From: Streptomyces sp. NBC_00654
GTDB taxonomy: Bacteria > Actinomycetota > Actinomycetes > Streptomycetales > Streptomycetaceae
Assembly (NCBI RefSeq): GCF_026341775.1
Contig: NZ_JAPEOB010000001.1
Coordinates: 3,906,001 to 3,970,000 of the forward strand
DNA: 64,000 nucleotides
Direction: 5' to 3'
Shown here: positions 36,401 to 44,767 of the stretch, one piece after another
Numbering within the stretch: the stretch's first letter is position 1
Layout: each line of letters starts with the position of its first letter
Position numbers and translations under genes: made by a program
Notes under the pieces: model-generated
The model's input: the letters and a program-made list of their open reading frames with translations, nothing else
Told to the model about the DNA's origin: nothing
Database searches by the model: none

Positions 36401-39400
36401 GGCCCACGGCGCCGCTCCCACGCGCGGTGTCGTCAGCTCCACCGAACGTCTGGCCTCGCACAACGGCACGACGGCCTCGTACCAGGAGACGAGCAAGAAC
36501 ACCTACGACGCGCTCGGCCGGGTCAAGACCACCACCACCCCGGGCACCGGCAGGACCACCACCACCTACACCGAGACCAACGGCCTGACGACCTCGGTCA
36601 AGGGCACCAATCAGCTCAACCACTCGGTGACCACCGACTACGCCCCCGCATGGGGCCAGAGCCGCGGCCAGACCGACCCGAACGGCAAGCGCACCGACGT
36701 GGCCTTCGACGGGCTGGGGCGGGTGACCTCGGTCTGGCTCCAGGACCGGGTCAAGGCGACGCAGACCCCCAGTTCCAAGCACTCCTACGTGGTGCGCAAG
36801 GACAAGCCGCTCGCCATCAAGTCGGAGAAGATCGACAACAGCGGTGGCTACGCCGTCGAGTACACCCTCTACGACAGCCTGATGCGGGCGCGGCAGAAGC
36901 AGGCGGACGGTCCCGGCGGCACCCGGCTCATGGCGGACACCTTCTACGACAGCCGGGGCAACCTCAAGACGTCGTACGAGACCTACACCGCGGCGGGCGC
37001 CCCGTCCGACGAACTGCTCGTGGTGCGCAACGGCGAGGCCGGCGCGCAGACCCACTACGAGTACGACGACATGGGCCGCACCACGGCCGAGGTCTTCGCG
37101 GTCTCCGGCGTCGAGCAGTGGCGCACCGGCACGCGGTACGACGGCGACCGGGAACACGTCACGGCGCCCAGCGGCGGGCTGGCCACCACATCGGTCAGGG
37201 ACGCGAACGGCAGGCTGACCGAGCTGCGGCAGTACCCCGGCAACGTCCCGGTCCTGTCCGGTCCGCCCACGTACTCCTGGACGTCGTACGGGTACACGCC
37301 CGCCGGCGGGCTGGAGAAGGTGACGGACTCGGCGGGCAACACCTGGTCCGCCGAGTACGACCAGCGGGGCCGCAAGACCACCTCGGTGGACCCCGACGCG
37401 GGCACCACCACGATGGCCTACGACGAGGCCGACCGGATGATCTCGACGACCCACACCGCCACCGCGGAGACGGTCTCGACGTCCTACGACGGCATCGGGC
37501 GGCCGACCATCACCTACGACGGCACCGTGACCGCGGGCAAGAAGCTCACGGAACAGCGGTACGACCGGGCCGGAATGCTCGGCCAGCCGTACGCCTCGCT
37601 GCGGTACACGAGCGCCACCGAGTACTTCGCCTCGGTCATCCAGAGCGCGGACGACTTCTACCGGCCCGTGAAGACCTCGTACGTGGTGCCCGCGGCGCAG
37701 GGCTCCCTCGCGGGCACGTACGACTTCACCTCCGTGTACAACCGTGACGGCACTCCGCAGAGCACGGGCCTGCCCGCCGCCGGCGGACTCGCGGCCGAGG
37801 TCCTGTCGTACGGCTACGACGAGATGCAGCGGCCGGTCACGATGAGCGGCACCTCCACCTACGTCACCGAATCGGTCTGGTCGCCGACCAGCCAGCTGCT
37901 CCAGATGCAGCTGAGCACGGGCGGCAAGAAGACCCTTCAGACGTTCGACTACGAGACCGGCACCCAGCGGCTCACCCGTTCCGTCGTGGACGTGCTGGGG
38001 TCGGCCACCGGCCCGGCGAAGGAGGCCAACTACTCCTACGACCAGGCGGGCAACGTCCTGTCGGTCTCGGACGTCGCCGTTCCGGCCCAGCCCGATGTGC
38101 AGTGCTTCCGCTACGACGGCAACCGCCGGCTCTCGGAGGTATGGACCCCCGGGGCGACCGCCGCCGGCGCGAGCGGCTCCGGAACCACCGGAACGAAGGC
38201 ACCGGTCGACGGCTCCACGCCGTCCGCCTGTGCGGCCGATCCCGGCAGTGGCCCGCTGGGCGGCCCCTCCCCGTACTGGAAGTCGTTCACGACCGACAGC
38301 ATGGGCAACCGCACGCAGGACATCACCCACGACATCGGGCTCGACCCGGCCGAGGACATCACCAGGACCTTCACCTACGGCGCCGACGGCGCGGGCCCGC
38401 ACGCGGTGACCAAGGTGGTCGAGGACACCCCGACCGGAAACCACGAGACCCGCTACGGCTATGACGACGCGGGCCGGATGGACACGCGTACCGACGGCGG
38501 CAACACGCACACCCTGGGCTGGGACAGCAACGGCAGGCTGCGGTCGTTCGTCTCGCCGGACGACCCGACGACGGCGGGCACCGACGAGTCGTCGGAGACG
38601 AGCTACCTCTACGACGCGGACGGCTCCCGGGTCCAGCGCAAGGACGCCGACGGGACGACGGTCTACCTGCCCGGCATGGAACTGCACCTGCCCACGGGCT
38701 CGACGAAGCCCGAGGCGACGCGCTACTACACCTACGCCGACCAGACGGTCGCCGTACGGACGAGCGACAACAAGGTCTCGTTCCTCGCCTCCGACCATCA
38801 CGACACCGGTCAGCTGGCGATCGACGCCGTGACCGGCGCGGTGACGGTCAGAAGATCCGACCCGTACGGCAATCCGCGGGGCGACCAGCCCGCGGACGGT
38901 GTCTGGCCGGGGGAGAAGGGCTTCGTCGGCGGCACGATCGACGAGTCGACCGGGCTGACCAATGTGGGAGCCCGTGAATACGATCCGCTGCTGGGCAAGT
39001 TCATCTCGCCCGACCCGGTGATCGACTTCCTCAACTCGCAGCAGATGAACGCGTACGCGTATGCCAACAACTCGCCCGTGACCCTCTCCGACCCCAGCGG
39101 ACTGCTCTTCTGCATGGGTCTGATGTGCGGTGCGCTGGGCGACGACTTCGGCAACGACGACAAGGAGGTGGAAGAGGCCCAGCAGGGCGTCGACCAGGCC
39201 AAGTCCAACGCCAAGTCGGCGGACAGCGTCGTGACGCAGGTGGCCGACGAGATCATCTACCAGATCAAGGACATCGTCGGCATCAACGCGCTCCAGGACT
39301 GCGCGTCCAACCCGACGGTCGGCAAGTGCCTCAAGGCCGCCGGTGAGATCGCCATGAACTTCGTCGGCGGGGCCGTGCTCAAGGGCATCTTCAAGGCCAA

Positions 39401-40349
39401 GCGGATCGCCAAGGCGCTCGACCTCGTCCCCGACCTCTACCGGGCGATCAACAAGATCAAGAAGGCGGAGGACAAGCTCGAGAAGGCCGAGGAGAAGCTG
39501 GACAAGGCCAAGGACAAGGCAGCCGCGAGAAAGAAGAAAAAGAAGAAGGACGACGACGATGACGAGTGCGAGACGCACAGCTTCCTGCCGAGTACGACCG
39601 TGCTCCTGGCCGACGGCGGCAGGAAGCGCATCGAGGACGTCCGGATCGGCGACCGGGTAACGACGACCGACCCGGCGACGGGCCGCGAGACCACCCGGGC
39701 CGTGGTCGGCACCATCGTCACGGAGTCGGACAAGGAGTTCGTCGACCTCACGGTGAGCACCGGGGACGGAAGCCGTACCTCGGCTCTCATCTCGACGGTG
39801 ACCCACCCGTTCTGGGTCGCCTCCGAGGGCGAGTGGATCGACGCGGGTGAACTGCGGCCGGGCATGGAGCTCAGCACACCGTCGGACGAGAAGGTCACGC
39901 TCGTCGCCAGCCGCTCCTTCGAGCAGCGGCAGCGGACGCACGACCTGACGATCGACGGCATCCACGCCTACTACGTGAACGCCGGCGAGACTCCCCTGCT
40001 CGTCCACAACTGCCTGGTCACCGTCTACCACTACACCAACAAGTCCGGGTACAACGGCATCCGGGCGGGCAACCCCTACAAGATCAAGCCCGGCGACTCG
40101 AAGAACGGTGCGGGCCCGTTCTTCACCACCCGCAGTCCGGCCGACCTGACCGCCCCCGGCGCGTTCAAGAAGCTGGGAATCACCAACGAGAAGTCGCAGT
40201 ACGTGATGGAGCTCCGGGTGCCGCAGAGCGCTCTGGTACCGCTGCGCGGGGACCGGGGTAAATTCATCTTCGCGATTCCCGCGGGCGTGACGGTCGCGCG
40301 GGCCAGGGTCAGATACTTCGGACCCACCACAGGATGGAAGGCACCATGA
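33453..40349 (+). CDS. RHS/YD-repeat polymorphic toxin with HINT domain and HYD1-type ADP-ribosyltransferase tip
   Basis: A 2298-residue secreted RHS protein. The order is: signal peptide (LLAATALGVVIALTGSTVHA); a beta-rich N-region; YD/RHS repeats from about residue 1010 (YDALGRV, YDDMGRT, YDQRGRKTTSVDPDAG, YDEADRM); the RHS core end (YGNPRGD, then GFVGGTIDESTGLTNVGAREYDPLLGKF, then SPVTLSDPSG) near 1800-1885; a helical region and a Lys/Asp-rich linker (AEDKLEKAEEKLDKA, then KKKKKKDDDDDE); and a PT-HINT domain from about 2040 to HNC near 2187. The HINT domain has CETHSFLPSTTVLLADGG, VTHPFWV and TPLLVHNC. The last 111 residues (VTVYHYTNKSGYNGIRAG, then GPFFTTRSP, QYVMELRVP) are HYD1-like. The ATG at 33453 has GGAGA six bases upstream. 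Confidence 0.88.
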   Translation: MTFRGRLLSRRMPGRLLAATALGVVIALTGSTVHAVPAGEKGRDGRRVQDFGDPVEGARAKGVPRPVDKAAKSAVTRLDKASWPTGGSAAIDVAVRNPAEVKVGGLPVAVEAAGTGTGRSAKAAAPATVDVDVLPAGRAELLGAGAVLRVSRGDDAETDAKVRLSVDYSAFEEAYGGSYGARLRLVELPACAAVAKPGSKACPGTGKPLATENDARTNTATAEVTASAAEAGGPSAMAVRAGTLIALTAGNSSSQGTYGATPLAPSASWSVAQSTGGFSWSYPLRVVPTPGGLTPTVGLSYTSQSVDGRTSATNNQGSWIGEGFGYEADYIERSYKSCVDDGHDLSAEQCWAFDNATVMLKGNASQIIKDDDTGQWRLANSDGSKVEKLTGATNGDNDGEHWKITTADGTEYYFGLNRLPGWATGNEETASTWTTPVFGDDSGEPCYNATFANASCKQAWRWNLDYVKDRHGNVMSHFYEKEVNHYALNAKTDVNGTAYDRGGYLKRIDYGQRDGQVYAAKAPARVTFEAAERCLPGDTFDCAESKRTKANAAHWPDTPVDQECKASTKCGSDQIAASFFTTKRLKSVVTQMRKDATSYQDVDAWSFTHLFLDNGDDSKALWLSTIDHQGRVGTAADLPSLDLIGTQLANRVDATGDNLAPFHRYRLATVVSETGAQLDINFAPTDCSASALPKPGESTKRCYPVKWAAPGHIEPIDDWFHKYVVAEIVETDRTGGGDKMVTRYDYEGPAGWRHSKPDGITPEKFLTWGEWQGYGKVKVTSGGEDTQRTRIDYTYFQGLDGDRKPGGGTRSATVTDSTGTSRTDDEDYTGFELEALSYNNGRVSAKVINTPWKHHTATQTKTWATTHATLVKPEITHGFTALASGGWRETRTRTSYDTPTGTGRVTQVEDFGHIVPDTASAADKAAAAKDDTCTRTWYADNTTGGANLLSLIKRVEKVSVNCGATPQRATQVVLDDRTLYDNLAHGAAPTRGVVSSTERLASHNGTTASYQETSKNTYDALGRVKTTTTPGTGRTTTTYTETNGLTTSVKGTNQLNHSVTTDYAPAWGQSRGQTDPNGKRTDVAFDGLGRVTSVWLQDRVKATQTPSSKHSYVVRKDKPLAIKSEKIDNSGGYAVEYTLYDSLMRARQKQADGPGGTRLMADTFYDSRGNLKTSYETYTAAGAPSDELLVVRNGEAGAQTHYEYDDMGRTTAEVFAVSGVEQWRTGTRYDGDREHVTAPSGGLATTSVRDANGRLTELRQYPGNVPVLSGPPTYSWTSYGYTPAGGLEKVTDSAGNTWSAEYDQRGRKTTSVDPDAGTTTMAYDEADRMISTTHTATAETVSTSYDGIGRPTITYDGTVTAGKKLTEQRYDRAGMLGQPYASLRYTSATEYFASVIQSADDFYRPVKTSYVVPAAQGSLAGTYDFTSVYNRDGTPQSTGLPAAGGLAAEVLSYGYDEMQRPVTMSGTSTYVTESVWSPTSQLLQMQLSTGGKKTLQTFDYETGTQRLTRSVVDVLGSATGPAKEANYSYDQAGNVLSVSDVAVPAQPDVQCFRYDGNRRLSEVWTPGATAAGASGSGTTGTKAPVDGSTPSACAADPGSGPLGGPSPYWKSFTTDSMGNRTQDITHDIGLDPAEDITRTFTYGADGAGPHAVTKVVEDTPTGNHETRYGYDDAGRMDTRTDGGNTHTLGWDSNGRLRSFVSPDDPTTAGTDESSETSYLYDADGSRVQRKDADGTTVYLPGMELHLPTGSTKPEATRYYTYADQTVAVRTSDNKVSFLASDHHDTGQLAIDAVTGAVTVRRSDPYGNPRGDQPADGVWPGEKGFVGGTIDESTGLTNVGAREYDPLLGKFISPDPVIDFLNSQQMNAYAYANNSPVTLSDPSGLLFCMGLMCGALGDDFGNDDKEVEEAQQGVDQAKSNAKSADSVVTQVADEIIYQIKDIVGINALQDCASNPTVGKCLKAAGEIAMNFVGGAVLKGIFKAKRIAKALDLVPDLYRAINKIKKAEDKLEKAEEKLDKAKDKAAARKKKKKKDDDDDECETHSFLPSTTVLLADGGRKRIEDVRIGDRVTTTDPATGRETTRAVVGTIVTESDKEFVDLTVSTGDGSRTSALISTVTHPFWVASEGEWIDAGELRPGMELSTPSDEKVTLVASRSFEQRQRTHDLTIDGIHAYYVNAGETPLLVHNCLVTVYHYTNKSGYNGIRAGNPYKIKPGDSKNGAGPFFTTRSPADLTAPGAFKKLGITNEKSQYVMELRVPQSALVPLRGDRGKFIFAIPAGVTVARARVRYFGPTTGWKAP

Positions 40350-40837
40350 TCACAGGCAGCGACAGCGTGTTCGTCGCGTGCGGCCCGGTGTCCGGGGCCG
40401 TCGAGCGCTTCCTCGCCGACTGGTCGCGCAGATGGCCGCGGCTGCGGGTGTCCGTGGGCGACGGGGAGGAGTTCTCCGCCTGGGAGCCGGGGGCGATCAC
40501 GCTGCCCGAGACATCCGGCCAGGTGCTCGTCGCCCGCGACGAGGACATGGTGGCGGGCTGGGACGACTCCGGCTATGTGCTCGATCCGCACCAGGAGGGT
40601 CCTTTCTCCCTGGCGTACGAGCCGGCCGGCTGGACGTCCCTGAACGTGCTGGCGCTGGATGATCCCTACACCCGTACGGGATTCGGGTACGAGCCGTACG
40701 AGATCGGGCTCGTCGGCACGGGCCTCCAGCTGATCACGCTGGTGGCACCGGAGGACGGGGCCTTCCGGCAGGCCGTGACACACGGTCTGCTGGCGGCCCT
40801 CGGCGGGCCCGCGCAGACGGGCTCCCGGGCGCTCTGA
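40346..40837 (+). CDS. candidate immunity protein for the RHS toxin
   Basis: A 163-residue acidic cytoplasmic protein overlapping the toxin stop as ATGA. It begins MITGSDSVFVACGPVSGAVE and has no signal peptide. I do not recognise a characterised family in it. In polymorphic toxin loci the gene directly after the toxin tip is usually its specific immunity protein; that is the main basis for the call. It should bind the HYD1-like tip domain and block its active site. A strong terminator follows at 40868. The nearby GGAAGG ribosome site favours 40346 over the ATG at 40334. Confidence 0.65.
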   Translation: MITGSDSVFVACGPVSGAVERFLADWSRRWPRLRVSVGDGEEFSAWEPGAITLPETSGQVLVARDEDMVAGWDDSGYVLDPHQEGPFSLAYEPAGWTSLNVLALDDPYTRTGFGYEPYEIGLVGTGLQLITLVAPEDGAFRQAVTHGLLAALGGPAQTGSRAL

Positions 40838-40867
40838 GCCCGGCCGCCCGACGGCGCTCCACCCCGG

Positions 40868-40901
40868 CGGGGCCCGGTCCGTACCCACGGACCGGGCCCC
40901 G
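40868..40901 (+). terminator. strong hairpin terminator after the immunity gene
   Basis: A perfect 15-bp stem (CGGGGCCCGGTCCGT at 40868-40882, complement at 40887-40901) with a 4-base ACCC loop. It separates the toxin operon from the convergent Lrp gene. Confidence 0.9.
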
Positions 40902-40971
40902 TCGTACGCGCGGAGTGCCGTGGCGCACCGGTGACCGGGGCCGCGTACGGGACGGCCGGCCCGGCCGGGGC

Positions 40972-41505
40972 TCAGTCGCGCTGGTCGAGTCCCGCGCCGA
41001 GCGGCGGCCGGGGGGCGTCGAGCAGCGAGGTGTCCACCTCTCCGACGCCCCAGCCGTACGCCAGTTTGTGGACCTCCAGCACGAAGAAGGAGTCCGTCGA
41101 GAGGAGTCCGTCGATCAACTGGAGCCGACGGTTCATCAGGTCGGTGAAGTGGTCGGTGTCCCGGCAGATCACCTCGGCCATCACGTCGTACGTGCCCGCC
41201 GTCATGATGACGTAGGAGGTCTCCGGCAGTTCCCGCAGCCGTCGGCAGACCTCCTGGGCGGTGCCCGGCCTGACCCGGATGCCGACCATCGCGAACCGGT
41301 CGAATCCGATGGTCAGCGGGTTGGCGATGCCGACGATCTGGAGGGTGCCGTTCTCCTCCATGCGCTGGACGCGGTAGCGCACGGAGGAGGCGGGGATGTC
41401 CAGTTCCTCGGCGATCTGGCTGTACGGGCGGCGGCCTTCCGCTTGAAGTGCGGCGATGATCCGGCGGTCGGTGTCGTCCAGGGGGCTGCCACCCAGCGTG
41501 CTCAT
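40972..41505 (-). CDS. Lrp/AsnC family transcriptional regulator
   Basis: A 177-residue Lrp-type regulator. The HTH (LDDTDRRIIAALQAEGRRPY, then IAEELDIPASSVRYRVQRM) is followed by the RAM ligand-binding domain (GTLQIVGIANPLTIGFDRFAMV, then VICRDTDHFTDLM). It is the last gene of the leftward operon with the oxidase and aldehyde dehydrogenase. It probably senses an amine-derived or amino-acid signal and regulates that operon and the divergent permease. Confidence 0.92.
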   Translation of the reverse strand: MSTLGGSPLDDTDRRIIAALQAEGRRPYSQIAEELDIPASSVRYRVQRMEENGTLQIVGIANPLTIGFDRFAMVGIRVRPGTAQEVCRRLRELPETSYVIMTAGTYDVMAEVICRDTDHFTDLMNRRLQLIDGLLSTDSFFVLEVHKLAYGWGVGEVDTSLLDAPRPPLGAGLDQRD

Positions 41506-41586
41506 GCTGTCGCTCCGGCTCTCATGTGCGGCCCGCGCGGTCCCGCGGGCCTGGATCTTCGGTCGTACGCGCCTATCCTGCCCGGC

Positions 41587-43017
41587 TCAGGAGTCGAAGC
41601 CGAGACCGAGCCGGTCCAGGGTGCGCAGCCACACGTTCCGGTGGCCGTTCGCGTCCTCGCGGGCCATCGACCACCGGGTGGCCTCGACCCCCAGATAGCG
41701 GACCGGTTCCGGGGGGAAGGGGACGGGGGGACGGCGGATCATCGCGGGCCGGAGCCGCTCCGTGCGCTCACCGGCGAGCAGATCCAGCATGACCCGGGCG
41801 CCGTAGCGGGTCGCCCCGACACCGAGACCGGTGAAGCCGAGGGCGTAGGCGATCCGGCCGTGCGCCGCGGTGCCGGCGAACATGCAGAAGCGGGTCGTGG
41901 AATCGATGACACCGCCCCAGGAATGGGAGAAACGGACATCGGCGAGGGCAGGGAAGGCCTCGGCGAACTGGGCGGCGAGCGTGTCGAAGGTGGCCGGGCG
42001 CTGGGTGAGGCGCTCCTCGACGCGGTTGCCGTAGTGGTAGACCGCGTCGTAGCCGCCGAAGAGGACGCGGTTGTCGTCGGTCTTGCGGAGGTAGTGGAAC
42101 TGGTTGCCCGCGTCGGTGATTCCGTGGTCGCCGCTCCAGCCGATGGAGGCGAGCTGTTCGTCGCTGAGCGGTTCGGTGGTCAGCGCGTAGTCGTAGACCG
42201 GGATCATGCTGAGCGAGAGGCGTTTGAGCAGGGGCCGGTAGACGTTGGTCGCGAGGGCGACCTGCCGGGCGCCGACGGCGCCGTACGGAGTGGCGAGCCG
42301 GACCCGTCCGGGCTGACGGCTGGTCAGAGCGGTGACCTCGGTGTTCTCCGCGATCCGGACTCCCAGATCGAGGCAGGCGGCGCGCAGCCCCCAGACGAGC
42401 CGTGCCGGGTCCAGGAGCGCGTAGTCGGGGGACCAGAGCCCCGCCGTCCACAGCGGGGAGTCGACGTAGTCCCGCAGTTCCTCACGGTCCAGCAGCTTCG
42501 TCCGTTCGCCGTAGCGGTGGGCGAGCGCGTGGGCGCCGTCGAGACCCTCGGCCTGCCAGGGGGTGGCGGCGACGGTGACCTTGCCGCTGCGGACGAATCC
42601 GCAGTCGATGCCGTGGGTGTCCAGGTCGCGCTGGAGGGCGTCGAAGTTCTCCATGCCCAGGCGGTGCAGCAGACCGGCCTCGGCGGGCCAGCGGTCGACG
42701 CCGTTGGCGAGGCCGTGGGTGATGCTCGGTGAGCAGAAACCGCCGTTGCGGCCGCTGGCGGCGTGGCCGCAGGTGCTCTGTTCCAGGACGAGGACGTCTC
42801 GTTCGGGGTGGGCGCGCTTGGCGAGCAGGGCGGTCCAGAGTCCGGTGTACCCACCGCCGACGACCGCGAGATCGCAGGTGGTGTCGGCGGTCAGCCGGGG
42901 CAGTGGCTCGGGATGCTCGGGCCGGTCGAGCCAGTAGGCGGCGGCCTTGGTGTCGCGCAGACGGCTGCGGTGGTGGTTGAGCGGCTGCCGCTCGGGGCGC
43001 GGGAGGGCGGTGGTCAT
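41587..43017 (-). CDS. FAD-dependent DAO-family oxidoreductase (PuuB/gamma-glutamylputrescine oxidase-like)
   Basis: A 476-residue flavoenzyme with the dinucleotide motif DLAVVGGGYTGLWTALLAKR, then LVLEQSTCGHAASGRNGGFCSP, which is typical of DAO-fold oxidases close to PuuB. The C-terminal WSMAREDANGHRN tail is intact. It oxidises an amine to imine/aldehyde, releasing ammonia or an amine and peroxide. It stands between an aldehyde dehydrogenase (to oxidise the aldehyde) and the Lrp regulator. No PuuA ligase is in the window, so the amine could also be a free amino acid or diamine. Confidence 0.85.
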   Translation of the reverse strand: MTTALPRPERQPLNHHRSRLRDTKAAAYWLDRPEHPEPLPRLTADTTCDLAVVGGGYTGLWTALLAKRAHPERDVLVLEQSTCGHAASGRNGGFCSPSITHGLANGVDRWPAEAGLLHRLGMENFDALQRDLDTHGIDCGFVRSGKVTVAATPWQAEGLDGAHALAHRYGERTKLLDREELRDYVDSPLWTAGLWSPDYALLDPARLVWGLRAACLDLGVRIAENTEVTALTSRQPGRVRLATPYGAVGARQVALATNVYRPLLKRLSLSMIPVYDYALTTEPLSDEQLASIGWSGDHGITDAGNQFHYLRKTDDNRVLFGGYDAVYHYGNRVEERLTQRPATFDTLAAQFAEAFPALADVRFSHSWGGVIDSTTRFCMFAGTAAHGRIAYALGFTGLGVGATRYGARVMLDLLAGERTERLRPAMIRRPPVPFPPEPVRYLGVEATRWSMAREDANGHRNVWLRTLDRLGLGFDS

Positions 43018-43110
43018 GGGGCGGGTACCTCGTTGCCGGCGGGGTGGGGGCGGCGCGGGCCCGCCTCCACCCGGGGGTGGGGCCGGCCCGCGCGGGCTGG
43101 ACGGCGAAGA

Positions 43111-43133
43111 CGTGCCGCGCGAGGTGCGGCACG
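43111..43133 (-). other. hairpin between aldehyde dehydrogenase and oxidase genes
   Basis: CGTGCCGC and its complement GCGGCACG form an 8-bp stem with a 7-base loop in the 184-base spacer. It may modulate read-through between the two genes. Confidence 0.45.
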
Positions 43134-43201
43134 TACGGCGGATGCGGCGGGGACGGCGCCGGGGTGTCCGGACGGACCGGACGGCGGGGCGCCGCCGGCG
43201 G

Positions 43202-44650
43202 TCAGAGACTGATGACGCCGGTACGGGTGTCAGTCATGTCCATGAGCGTCCACTTGCCGCCGATGCGGCCCCAGCCGGTGGAGCGGCTGCCGGCGCCGCC
43301 GAAGGGCATGTTGATGTCCCACCAGTTGTTGCTCTCGTTCACGATGACCTGGCCGACCTCCATCTCCTCGATGAAGCGGAAGGCGGAGGTCATGCTCCGG
43401 GTGAAGACGGCGCCCTGGAGCCCCAGCCTGTCGTCGTTGGCGATGCGCAGCAGGTCGTCCTCGTCCTGGCCGGTGATGATCGGGACGACCGGTCCGAAGG
43501 ACTCCTCGCGGGAGAGCAGGCTGTCCTCCGGCACTCCGTCCACGACGGTGAACTCGTAGTACAGGTCGGTGGGGTGGCCCGGGGCGCGCCTGCCGCCGAG
43601 CAGGACACGCGCGCCGCGCTCGCGGGCGTCGGCCATGTGGCGGTCCATCTTGGCCGCGACGCCCTCGTTGTTGAGCGGTCCGAGCACGGTCTTCGGGTCG
43701 AACGGGTCGCCCAGCGTGATGCGCCGGGCCTCACGCAGTACGGCCTCGACGAAGGCGTCGTGGATGTCGGCGTGCACGATGACACGTTCGGTGGCGCAGC
43801 AGACCTGTCCGGCGCACGGGTAGGCGCCGTCCACAGCGGCCTTCGCGGCGGCCTCGACATCGGCGTCGGCCAGTACGACGAGGGGACCGTTGCCCGAGCA
43901 CTCCATGATGGAGCGCTTGAGTCCCGCGGCGGCCTGGATCTTCGCGCCGGTCTCGGTGGAGCCGATGAAGCCGATCGCGTGGATGCCCTCGTGACGGACC
44001 AGCGCGTCGCCGGTCTCCCCCTCGCCCGGGACGATGTTGACGAGGCCGTCGGGCAGCCCGGCGGCGACGAACGCCTCCATCGCCCGCAGGACGGTGAGCG
44101 GGGTGTTGGCCGGCGGCTTGACGACATGGGCGTTGCCGGTGGCGAGCCCGGGGGCGACGAACTCCGCGAGCATCAGCAGCGGGAAGTTCCACGGCGTGAT
44201 GATGCCCCAGACACCGACCGGGCGATGGAACGTGAACATCCGCTTGGTGCTGTCGGTGGACGGCAGCGTCTCGCCGTGCAGCCGTACGGCGTCCTCGGCG
44301 TGCAGATGGAAGAGCTTCGCCGCCTCCTCGATGTCGGAGACGGACTCGGCGAGCGGCTTTCCCTGTTCCAGCGACTGGAGGCGGGCGAGTTCGTCGACCC
44401 GGCTGCTCAGCTCGTCGCCGATGCGGTGACAGAGCTCCGCGCGCTTCCACACGTTGGTCGCGGCCCACGCGGGCTGCGCCTGGTTGGCGGCGCGCACCGC
44501 GGCGTCGACGTCGGCGGCGGAGGGCAGCGGGAAGGTGCCGACGCGTTCGCCCGTCGCGGGGCTGATGACCTCGTGGTCGGTGCCGGAGGAGCCGTCGGTG
44601 TAGGAGCCGTTGATGAAGAGCTGGTGCCGGGCGGCGGTCGGGGTGCTCAT
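43202..44650 (-). CDS. NAD(P)-dependent aldehyde dehydrogenase
   Basis: A 482-residue ALDH. It has the N-terminal strand QLFINGSYTDGSSG, the oxyanion Asn in ITPWNFPLL, and NAD-loop FIGSTETGAK. The general base Glu lies in SIMECSGNGPLV, which here reads MECSGN instead of the usual LELGGK. The catalytic Cys lies in AGQVCCATERV. The end INMPFGGAGSRSTGWG fits the family. GAGAGG precedes the ATG at 44650; the longer open frame to 45139 is not used. It is the first gene of the leftward operon. Likely role: oxidation of an aminoaldehyde or semialdehyde produced by the adjacent DAO-type oxidase, comparable to PuuC. Confidence 0.88.
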   Translation of the reverse strand: MSTPTAARHQLFINGSYTDGSSGTDHEVISPATGERVGTFPLPSAADVDAAVRAANQAQPAWAATNVWKRAELCHRIGDELSSRVDELARLQSLEQGKPLAESVSDIEEAAKLFHLHAEDAVRLHGETLPSTDSTKRMFTFHRPVGVWGIITPWNFPLLMLAEFVAPGLATGNAHVVKPPANTPLTVLRAMEAFVAAGLPDGLVNIVPGEGETGDALVRHEGIHAIGFIGSTETGAKIQAAAGLKRSIMECSGNGPLVVLADADVEAAAKAAVDGAYPCAGQVCCATERVIVHADIHDAFVEAVLREARRITLGDPFDPKTVLGPLNNEGVAAKMDRHMADARERGARVLLGGRRAPGHPTDLYYEFTVVDGVPEDSLLSREESFGPVVPIITGQDEDDLLRIANDDRLGLQGAVFTRSMTSAFRFIEEMEVGQVIVNESNNWWDINMPFGGAGSRSTGWGRIGGKWTLMDMTDTRTGVISL

Positions 44651-44767
44651 GCGATGGCCTCTCAGTCCTGTGCGGGCCCGGGGGCGGGCCGGGATACGGG
44701 CTCGGGGCCGCTCGGCCCAGGGCCCGGTGCGAAGCGATGTCTGGAGACTCTCTGAGCAAACAAGAAC

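Noticed and set aside
35005..39105. YD repeats as possible DNA tandem repeats or CRISPR-like array
   Set aside because: The periodicity is at protein level (YDxxGRxxx), with variable spacing and no conserved DNA repeat or spacer structure.
33294..40031. 2245-residue open frame on the minus strand opposite the RHS gene
   Set aside because: It is the antisense of a long GC-rich coding region. Its translation is low-complexity Arg/Gly/Val/Asp-rich with no fold signature, while the plus strand gives a full RHS protein.
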